64,000 bases of DNA from Fragum whitleyi (Eukaryota > Mollusca > Bivalvia > Cardiida > Cardiidae): assembly GCA_948146395.1 (NCBI GenBank), contig OX411545.1, forward strand, positions 15,365,526-15,429,525. The letters are read 5' to 3'. The stretch's first letter is position 1, and each line of letters starts with the position of its first letter. Of the stretch, positions 55,990 to 64,000 are shown piece after piece. The notes under the pieces are model-generated. The model did not search any database. It saw only the letters and a program-made list of their open reading frames with translations, and was not told where the DNA came from. The translations under genes and the position numbers were made by a program.

Positions 55990-57198
55990 TACTTAATCGA
56001 CAATCTATTCAAATGCAATACCCGTTGATTTACTTTCCTAAAACCTCGTATCTACAACTCTAATCAATATCAAGTGATGATGAATGGAAATCAAACCAAC
56101 AAAATAATCTTTATATCACAAAATATTTGTTATATCCTTTTCATTTTCGTACAAATTTTAGTTGCCTCTTTATTTCTTTAAAGATGATATATACTCAAGC
56201 GCAATGAAAAAGCACCACCCAAATACCTTACACACAGTGTCATAAATAGTGAAATTTTCAATTGACTCCTTTTTATTGTCTTTCAACCCATAAAGGAACA
56301 AGTAGTAATCGCATGTTTAAACATCAATCATAAGACGTCCCTGTTTGTTTGGTAGTCATTAAAAATGCCCTTTCGGCTTGCTCATTTAAATGTATTTTTG
56401 AAACAAGTTTTAAATTGCTTTATTAAAAGAGCCTTTTCTTAGAGATTGAAAATACACCATAAGATTTCACATCAATTTGTTCTAAGAAAAAAACAGTGAA
56501 GTGAACTCAACTTAATTTTGGTATTGGATTAACTAAGAAAAGCATGCAGTTTTTTCAGTAAAATAAAAAAAAAACATTTAATAACCTTTTGGTATTCGTG
56601 TTTTCGATTGATTTAAACTCAAACCGTCATGTTTGGGTCCATCATGGACGCCGAAGGTACGGTGTAAATTTTAATGGAAATTAATGAGTGTTAGCCTAAG
56701 CACGAAACAATTGTCTTTACTATGGAAACTGTTCCACAAAGAGAAAGCTCACATTTTGTACTGAGTAACCTATAACTATCGAATACGTAAATATGAAACA
56801 CATTTAGTCCTTTGACCTTGAATTTTGACCTTGTTAATAAGTCTGGGAATTTGTTGTCTGCGCAAGTATGTCGACAATCAATCCATTGTGAAACATATCC
56901 ATACATGCATGTATCTAAAACATGCTGTTGAAAATGTGACTTGAGTCATCCAAATCTCATGACAAAAACATACCACCATAGTATGCACTCTTATACTGCC
57001 GCCCACCCCCCCCCCCCCTACCCCCTTGAATTTTGGAGAAATATGGTTATCAAGTAAGGAAATATATAAATCATAAAATGTTTGGCCTGTGGGCAAGTTC
57101 TATGAGCCGCTGAGTATATCAAAAGCGCATGGGGCGGACCTGTGGGTTTAACAGAGGGATAACAGCGCATCAAAGGCGCATGTTCTATTTTGACTGTT
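55990..57198. other. Spacer with C-run, no supported gene
   Basis: A poly-C tract lies at about 57004-57018. Short minus-strand frames around 56691-57096 have no domain. Nothing else was recognised. Confidence 0.45.
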
Positions 57199-58037
57199 AC
57201 AGTTATACATATCTTAAAATTGTCACTCTTCCTATTCTTATCCATTCTTAAATGCTTACTCATCGCTCCTTTCATTCATTCCAGATACTTCTCAAACTCT
57301 TTTAAAAACTCTCCGAAATCATTCAAAAATGTCACGGAATCGCTCACAATTTTTCATAACATCGTTCAAATGGAAATAGAGGATAATCGTTTGTTTCAGT
57401 GTATGATCGATTTATATTCACCGAGTGAACAACTAAAGCTATATTTTAACGAGTGGTGAAGCCACGAGTGAAAATATAGCTTTTGTTGTTCGCGAAATGA
57501 AATATTAATCGATCTTACCAGAAAAATCAAACGATTATTCTATTTCTTTATTGCAAAAATGAGAGAAACTTTGAAATTTGTAGGACAAATTTTAGTAAAG
57601 CGCGTCATTTTGCACGTGATTGCTATGCAATGTTCATTGTGACGTCACTTATTTCGCCCCGCATAGATGGCATTAGATAGGATGAAATACATAAAAGCAG
57701 GGTATAATTTTTTGATAATTTCACAGCTTTTGCGATGAGATTATCAAGTGATAATCTACCGTTATTTCTCGATAAACCATCGAAACGCATTAAAGAATGA
57801 ATTATTCCTTGTTTTTATAATCTAGTGTTTATCTATCAGCGTCATCTCAGACAAGTTTATCTTAAAGCAAAGGGCAATACTTGTTTAAAGGGGTATAATA
57901 AGATTTCGATAATTTCGCCCATTTTTGATGAAATAAGCGATATTGTATTACTTTTCTTAAATTTCTTTCAAAAGTCTCTCCACGCACACTTTCAATATAA
58001 TTCCAAAATGATTCACCTTGTCAATTTCAGGATGTTC
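57199..58037 (-). mobile_element. MITE-B split by a family C element
   Basis: The left part (57199-57377) has ACAGTTATACATATCTTAAA and the right arm. The right part (57798-58037) has a central palindrome remnant (GATAATTTCGCCCATTTTTG) and the reversed left arm, ending TTGTCAATTTCAGGATGTT. Family C sits between them. Confidence 0.8.
57378..57797 (+). mobile_element. Family C MITE, copy 3 (nested)
   Basis: It starts AGAGGATAATCGTTTGTTTC and ends CATTAAAGAA. The hairpin and tail are intact. The first TGACGTCA is kept (GTGACGTCACTTATTTCGCC), but the second is mutated to TGGCATTA. Confidence 0.88.
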
Positions 58038-58328
58038 CAACGTGATACAACTATGTGATATCGAAAATTGCAGTCTGGGTTTGTGCAAGCAATAAAAAAG
58101 TTACGATTTTATTCATGTCTGCATCATTCTGTTTTATGTTGTATATATATTTATAGGGAAATATCCTTGCCAAATAAGGAAAATATATTCTTGCAATAAG
58201 TATATTTGGTAAGTAATCGGCAACGCTACTTCAGTATATTAAACCGTACGTTCACTGTGAAAAAATAGTATGCAAACGTTCAATAGTTGTGTTAATATCT
58301 TTTGAGATGCTTAAGATAACAGTAGAGA

Positions 58329-58767
58329 TACAATTTATTACATCGTGAAATTGACATTTAACTCAATCAAAACCATTCTTAATCGCTCACTCAGCGCTCC
58401 ATTAATTCATTCCAGACACTCGCTCAAATCATTCAAAAACGCTCAAATCTCACTGAAAACAAATAACAACAACTTCGTTCAAAATGAAAATAGCTGGGAA
58501 AAATTCCGGCTTTCACTTATTTAATTGAAATTGTAGGCGTCTGATAGGTTCTTGAATAAATAGGAAGCTATCTATAGAACTTGTACGCATATTTTATTAA
58601 AGGGAGGTAATCAATATTGCTAATTTTGTTCATCTTGAACAAAATTTGCAATACTTGAGTACCTCCCATTAAATTCACTCAAAAGTCGCCCCACACATTC
58701 ACTCAATTTCATTCTTAAATCATTTCATAATTATTCACCTTGTCAATTTCACGATGTTGTTAACTGT
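58329..58767 (-). mobile_element. MITE-A, full-length copy
   Basis: It starts ACAATTTATTACATCGTGAA and ends CACGATGTTGTTAACTGTA. The central palindrome is at 58598-58668. Confidence 0.92.
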
Positions 58768-58882
58768 AATCGTGTAATTGACAAGTTGAAAGATTTTGGA
58801 ATGATTTTGGAATGAAATACTACGAGTGCAATGAATGAAATTCAAATTTGACGAGATTATCGATATTTTAACCTGCCATTAT

Positions 58883-58950
<68 letters not shown>

Positions 58951-59326
58951 TTTTTTCTTTTACTTGTAATGTACATCGTCACACAATTTAAATATGATAT
59001 ATACAACAATAGGTCACAAACATTAATAAAAATATAATTAAGATCACATTAGAATATACGTAACTTTCTGGTTTTGTGTCTTTATAGTCATATAGGCCGC
59101 TCAATAATCCATAAAGGTAATCAAATTCTGTAATAAAATTATCAATTTGAATGAATTATTGAGCAATTTGACCGAATTCGAAATGGTGTTTTTATCGATC
59201 TTGTAGTGTATCTGAATAGTTTGGGTGACTTTTTGGAATGAATGAATTAATGAATGAAGCGTTATGCGAGTGATTTTGATTGGTTTTGATCCAGATGAGT
59301 GTCAATTTCACAATGTTATTAACAGT
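58768..59326 (+). mobile_element. MITE-B with internal microsatellite, fused to the preceding MITE
   Basis: It starts AATCGTGTAATTGACAAGTT directly after the TA that ends the previous copy, so the two share one junction. The centre is replaced or expanded by (GACA)n. The right half has CTTTCTGGTTTTGTGTCTTT and ends GTCAATTTCACAATGTTATT plus AACAGTA. Confidence 0.85.
58885..58950 (+). repeat. (GACA)16.5 microsatellite
   Basis: An uninterrupted 66-bp tetranucleotide run inside the MITE-B copy. Confidence 0.97.
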
Positions 59327-59522
59327 ACAATTCAATGTTGTAAAAATTTGAAATGTCTGGTATTTTTAGATGGATCTTATTGCCAGTGATTATCAGTTTT
59401 GAGTGTTTGTGTTGTTTTGAAAAATGAATGTAAATATCAGAATTGTATGACAGATCTTTAATGATAATTAAAAAGAAATGCTTTCTTCTCAACTGTCAAA
59501 TATCAAAAATGTATAATTAGGT

Positions 59523-59963
59523 ACAGTTAATAACATCGTGAAATTGACAAGGTGAATGATTTTGGAATGATTTAGGAATGAAATTGAATGAGTGTGAGGA
59601 GCGAGTTTTGAGTGAATTTCATGGGCGGTAATCCCATATTGCAAATTTTGTTCGGGACAAACAAAATTTGCGATATTGATTACCTCCCTTTAATAAAAAA
59701 AGTGCATACAAGTTCTGTGCACAGCTTCAAATTTCTTCAAGAATCTATGAGGCGCTAACTATTTGAATTATGTGAGTGAAATCGCGATTTTTCTCTGTCA
59801 AAATTTATTTTGAATGATGTTGTTGATTCTATATTTTTCAATAGGTTTGATCGTTTTTGAATGGTTTGAGTGAGTGTTTGGGATGAATGCATGGAGCGCT
59901 GATTGATCGATTTAGAATGGTTTAGATTGAGGTGAATGTCAATTTCACGATGTTATTAACTGT
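59523..59963 (+). mobile_element. MITE-A, full-length copy
   Basis: It starts ACAGTTAATAACATCGTGAA and ends TCACGATGTTATTAACTGTA. The central palindrome is at 59627-59690. It is flanked by TA on both sides. Confidence 0.94.
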
Positions 59964-60210
59964 AGTAGCAAAGAGAGATCTATTTTGAGATTTCAGGAAT
60001 ATAGGTTCTAACTTTGTTGCTGTCATATCTCTGTTTGGTGCATTTTACCATTATAACTTCATAATTGTGACCAGGGAGAAATTCCCTATGACGTCATCAC
60101 CTTTCTATGACAACATGAAACACTACATTTATAATGCAAGGTTTCATATTGAATATATGGGTTGAATATGCATTATGCACTGACTCGAAAAACACCTTCC
60201 AAAGACAAAA

Positions 60211-60575
60211 ACATTTACTTACGTTGCGAAATTGACACTAATCTCGACGAGAACCATTCAAAACACTCATTACAATCATTCAAAACTCTCCGAAATCATT
60301 CAAAACGCTCTAAATCTGTAAAACAGATCCAAAACTCCTTCAAATGGTCGAATTCCCCATGATCGTATTTGCTAGAGTGGGTTTGAATTTGGTCCGCACT
60401 GACACACACGTTTTCAAAGAACTTTATGCTTAATTTTAATAGGGGGGGGGGGGTACGAAATATCGATAAATGTGTTCAATGGAACGAAATAAGCAATACT
60501 TTATTATCTCTCTTTAAAACTTACTAATAGTACTCATTCAATTTCATCAAACATCATTGACAGAGTCAATTTCGT
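60211..60575 (-). mobile_element. MITE-B copy
   Basis: It has ACATTTACTTACGTTGCGAA at the left, GTATTTGCTAGAGTGGGTTT inside, a poly-G run at 60444-60455, and a decayed end (GAGTCAATTTCGTAA), where family D begins. Confidence 0.78.
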
Positions 60576-60577
60576 AA

Positions 60578-60995
60578 ATAGAGGATATAAAATGAGTGGT
60601 CATTGAATACTGAACTTATTAAACGAGTCATCTTAAACAGATAAAAACGAGGCTGCGTCGTGTTTTTATCTGTTTTAGATGACGAGTTTAATAAATTCTG
60701 TATTTCATGAGCACATTTTTTTTTATTCTTTTTATAATATGACCCGATTTTTTTACGAAAGATCGTCAAAATTCTTGAAATTCAACATTTCAATTTTCCG
60801 CGAAACTTATAACGCCGTTTTAAACTGGCGTCACAATTTATAGATGATGACGTCATATTCGTGGTTAAAAAATAGTGTTGCTATTCGCTCTGGGCCCATT
60901 TGCATAGTTATTCCACTAGTGTAATAACCACCGTGTAATATCAAAAATATTCAACGGGGTTATTTCACTCCCGCGGCGTAGGTCATATTATAATG
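60578..60995 (+). mobile_element. Family D MITE, second full copy
   Basis: It starts AGAGGATATAAAATGAGTGG and ends GCGGCGTAGGTCATATTATA. Hairpin: CAGATAAAAACGAGGC and complement. The second CRE-like site is kept (GATGACGTCATATTC); the first is mutated (CTGGCGTCAC). Confidence 0.88.
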
Positions 60996-61231
60996 TTTAT
61001 TATTGAACGACGGAGTTCCTTCACTGGACAATCTAAAGACAAAATAACAGCTGTGAGCTAATTTCGACTTGAAGACCTTTTGATCATTAATTCTACAATT
61101 GAGTAATAATTTCTCTAGAAGTGCACTGTTAACCGACAAAACACGGAATCTCTTAAAGCTGTAATGGTTATTAATGCTGATGATTCCAGTGAAATTGTTT
61201 AGGAAATTTGTGCGTATCTAGTCCTCTTATT

Positions 61232-61629
61232 ACAATAAACAACATTACGAAATTGACAAGTTGAATGATTTTGGAAGGAAATTGAATGGCTATTTTGAGG
61301 GAGTTTGAGTGAAACTAATGGGAGGTAATCCATTGTCGCTAATCAGCGATATTTATTACCTCCCCTTAATAAAATATGCATACAAGTTCCAAAAATAGCT
61401 TCCTGTTCTTTTCAAGAATCAACCAGACGCATACCATTTCAATTATGTAAGTGAAATAGTGATTTTTTCTAGCTATATTTATTTTGAAGTAGTTGTTAAT
61501 TTTATCCTTTTAAAATATTTTGGAACGTTTTTGAATGGTTTGAATGAGTGTGTTGAATGAATGAATGGAACGCTATGTGAGCGATTTAGAATAGTTGTGA
61601 TCGGAATGAGAGTCACGATGTGTCTTAAC
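61232..61629 (+). mobile_element. MITE-A copy with shortened centre
   Basis: It starts ACAATAAACAACATTACGAA. The palindrome has lost most of its loop (CATTGTCGCTAATCAGCGAT). The right arm is present, ending GAGTCACGATGTGTCTTAAC. Confidence 0.85.
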
Positions 61630-61670
61630 AAGGCATGTATTTATAGACAGTGGATTTTACAAGATTATTT

Positions 61671-62081
61671 ACAGTTAGTAACATCGTAAATTTCGAATTT
61701 ATGTTGATCAAAAACATTCTTCATTGCTCGCTCAATGCTTCATTCATTCCAAACACCCACTCAGAACAATCAAAAATGCTCAAAATAAGTTGAAATACGC
61801 TCAAAATTTTAGTCATTTTGATAAAATCATAGTATAATTTTTATTGGCTTGTGTTGATTTTTAAGCGTCTAATTTGTACGCGAAGACAAATGAAAGCAAA
61901 ACGGAAAAGTACGAAGAATTCTTTCAATGGAGGATTAAAAAAATGGCGAGGTTGAAATTATCGATATTATTTTATCTCCCTTTAATTTGATTAAAACATA
62001 CTCCTATCACTCATCTCATTCAATACCGGAATATCTTTCCAAAATCATTTACTTTGTTAATTTCACGATGTCATTAACTGT
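61671..62081 (-). mobile_element. MITE-B copy
   Basis: It starts ACAGTTAGTAACATCGTAAA and ends TTTCACGATGTCATTAACTG plus TA. It contains TATTGGCTTGTGTTGATTTT and a decayed centre. Confidence 0.88.
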
Positions 62082-62084
62082 ATA

Positions 62085-62472
62085 ATTATTACTTACTTGT
62101 ATAAACCTATGTGATAAAGAGAGAAATCGTGGATTAATTAGTAAATCCATGTGCCTTTAACGCCCGTCTTTTTTCACTTTAATATCCTCAGTCAGGGCCT
62201 ATACACTTTATCAGTTTATTTCTTTAACATTAATATAGAGCGATAAATAAAGACGTTGATCCTATTCCCTCGTTAAATTTTGTGACGTCATAGATTAACC
62301 AAGCAACGTCAGAATAAACGTAAGAGACGATACAATGCATAACACAATTTTCTGGCACATTAGTTGGTTTAGAGCTAGTTTGAAAGCTAGTTTGGATTAT
62401 TCTGCATCCTCTGTTTGAATAAATACTATTAGTTTTTTTTTCATGCAATAATAGCGTCTATTCACATTTTAT
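62085..62472. other. Spacer, no supported feature
   Basis: Nothing recognised on either strand. Confidence 0.45.
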
Positions 62473-62531
62473 TGGCGTTAACATTTGCAGAGACCCTCAT
62501 AATTTTCGGGTCTCTGCAAATGTTAACGCCA
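62473..62531. repeat. Perfect 24-bp hairpin
   Basis: TGGCGTTAACATTTGCAGAG plus ACCC has an exact inverted copy after an 11-base loop (TCATAATTTTC). The stem is GC-richer than its surroundings. Its length and loop are compatible with a small-RNA precursor or a very short foldback. Confidence 0.8.
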
Positions 62532-62534
62532 TCA

Positions 62535-62918
62535 AAACGTGTTTTATAGGGTTATGTAGAATAACTGTTGACTATGCATCCGTTTTACCGCCCAATAAAG
62601 ACAGACTATTGTTCGATTGCAATTTTAGGCGTAATTCAATACCCACTGCAATAATCCACTCACCATTAATGAAGGATATTTCCCGCATTCATCTTTTTTT
62701 TAAAGACTCATTTAGTTGAAATATTTGTTAAAACTTGACAAGCAAATTATTCATTATAATGACATGCTTGAAGATAATTCCAAGGAGTGTTCCCCTCAAT
62801 TTCATTTCTTTCTTGTGGGATTATTTTCTGAGCGTAATTTCGAAAATATAGGGCGCGTGCATAACATTTGAGAAAAACGAAATAAGAGAGCTATGTTTCC
62901 GTAAAACTAATCCAATTT
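62535..62918. other. Spacer; short segment repeated at 63835-63945
   Basis: CATTATAATGACATGCTTGA, GGAGTGTTC and AATATAGGGCGCGTGCA occur here (62752-62865) and again near 63838-63945, so part of this stretch is a dispersed or duplicated repeat. No gene was seen. Confidence 0.6.
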
Positions 62919-63298
62919 AGTTAGTTACATCGTAAAATTATCATTTATCCGCAGAAAGATACTTAATCCCTCAAAACTCTCCAATACCATTTAAAACGTT
63001 CGAAAATCAGTAAAAAGTACTTCGAGTCTGTTCAAGCCTATCAACATTGCATTCGAATCGATCAAATTATACCACAGTTTGTATTCATTTAAAAGCGTAT
63101 GTTTGGTTCGTAATGCTACACAAACAGAAAATTGCGTTTTTATTATTAAAGAGAGGAAATTAACCTCGTCCGATTTAGGCAGAATTGTCGTTATAGTTTT
63201 CCCTCCCTTTAATATCATTCAAAACTCACCCATCTTACTCATTCAATTTCATTTCGCATACATTACGAATTCATTCAATTTCTTACGTTCAAGTTACG
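62919..63298 (-). mobile_element. MITE-B copy, decayed ends
   Basis: It has TAGTTAGTTACATCGTAAAA at the left, ACACAAACAGAAAATTGCGT inside, a weak centre and a reversed left arm (CATCTTACTCATTCAATTTC). Confidence 0.72.
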
Positions 63299-63380
63299 GT
63301 AATTCACTTAAATGCATTTTGTTTGCTACACTCTCTAAAGACAGTTCATTGTTTAATCGTATTTTTCGACGAAATTAAAT

Positions 63381-63801
63381 AGAGGATAATCGTTTGTTTC
63401 AGTGTAAGATCGATTTATATTTCATTGAATGAACAACAAAAGCTATATTTTCACGAGTGACGGAGCCACGAGTGAAAATATAGCTTTTGTTTTTCACGAA
63501 ATGAAATATTAATCGATCTTACTTAAAAAACAAACGATTATTCTATTTCTTTAATGCAAAAATGAGACAAAATGTGAAATTCCTAGGACATATTTTTCAT
63601 AAAGCGCGTCATTTTGCACGTGATTGCTATGCAACGTTCGTTGTGACGTCACATATTTCGCCCCGCATAGATGACGTCAGATAGGATGAAATGCACAAAA
63701 GCAGGGTAGAAGTTTTTGATAATTTCACTGCTTTTGCGGTGAATTTATCAAGTGATAATCTACCGTTATTTCTCGATAAACCACCGAAAAACATTAAAGA
63801 A
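63381..63801 (+). mobile_element. Family C MITE, copy 4 (best preserved)
   Basis: It starts AGAGGATAATCGTTTGTTTC and ends ACATTAAAGAA. The hairpin arms are about 80 bp around a GTGACGGAGCCACG loop. TGACGTCA occurs at 63644-63651 and 63672-63679, with CACGTG at 63618-63623, spaced as in copy 1. Confidence 0.92.
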
Positions 63802-64000
63802 GTCGAATTCTTTTATTGAGGATATACAAGTAATCTATTCATTATAATGACATGCTTGAAGATAGTTCGAAGGAGTGTTCATATTTTATTTCTGTATTGC
63901 AGGATTATTTTCAGAGAGAAATTTCGAAAATATAGGGCGCGTGCAACACAATAAGTAGTAACGAATAATGGGAGGTACCAATGTACGCTCCCCGAAAAAC

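Overview
This window is eukaryotic, AT-rich, and made mostly of repeats. A mollusc is the likeliest source. Three things point there: a spliced Gq-type (rhabdomeric-like) opsin; a tRNA-derived SINE whose tail carries the CCGCCGCGATATA block that I associate with molluscan SINEs; and an element built like the bivalve pearl/CvA elements (four units of about 170 bp, an ACGG-type microsatellite, and an end reading GCTCAGGTGAGCTAAAA). The species cannot be fixed from the sequence alone.

Host genes are few. On the minus strand, two exons of an opsin lie at 38392-38525 and 31908-32713. They join in phase across a 5.7 kb intron and encode TM2 to TM7, including the retinal-binding lysine. The exon with the N-terminus and TM1 was not found and may lie beyond 64000. 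On the plus strand, 16023-17211 looks like the last coding exon of an unrecognised, polar, low-complexity protein. No rRNA gene and no clear single-copy tRNA gene was seen.

Transposable elements fill most of the rest. (1) About 40 copies or fragments of one MITE superfamily (MITE-A and MITE-B; ends TA-CAGTTA, subterminal CATCGTGAAATTGAC, strong central palindrome) are spread over both strands and occupy very roughly a fifth of the window. (2) Families C and D each carry a long hairpin plus a pair of TGACGTCA palindromes. (3) Smaller hairpin or TIR families include a GGTAGTGGACCCG palindrome, a piggyBac-like TTAA element, a TACGAGGG element of about 1 kb, a GTGACCCGTCAC element, a GGGGCCCGTTTTACTAAA element, a CAGTCAGACTTACAACCCG element and the roughly 125 bp 'E' palindromes. 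(4) There are three non-LTR reverse transcriptase relics (13200-15825 +, 37039-38236 +, 45090-47010 -), of which the third keeps an intact 492-codon frame. (5) There is one dead Tc1-like transposase, two SINE families and two pearl/Helentron-like elements.

Layout: 1-13130 is MITEs, a SINE and families C and D; 13130-15825 a LINE; 16023-17700 the orphan exon and its 3' UTR; 18000-31540 MITEs, the Tc1 pseudogene and E palindromes; 31546-38525 the opsin exons and a repeat-filled intron; 38526-64000 nested MITEs, pearl-like elements, a LINE, SINEs and further copies of C and D. The most interesting relationships are a MITE that begins 2 bp beyond the opsin stop codon and may supply its poly(A) signal, MITEs joined end to end at shared TA sites, recombinant MITEs with two left arms, and MITEs that spread paired CRE-like motifs.
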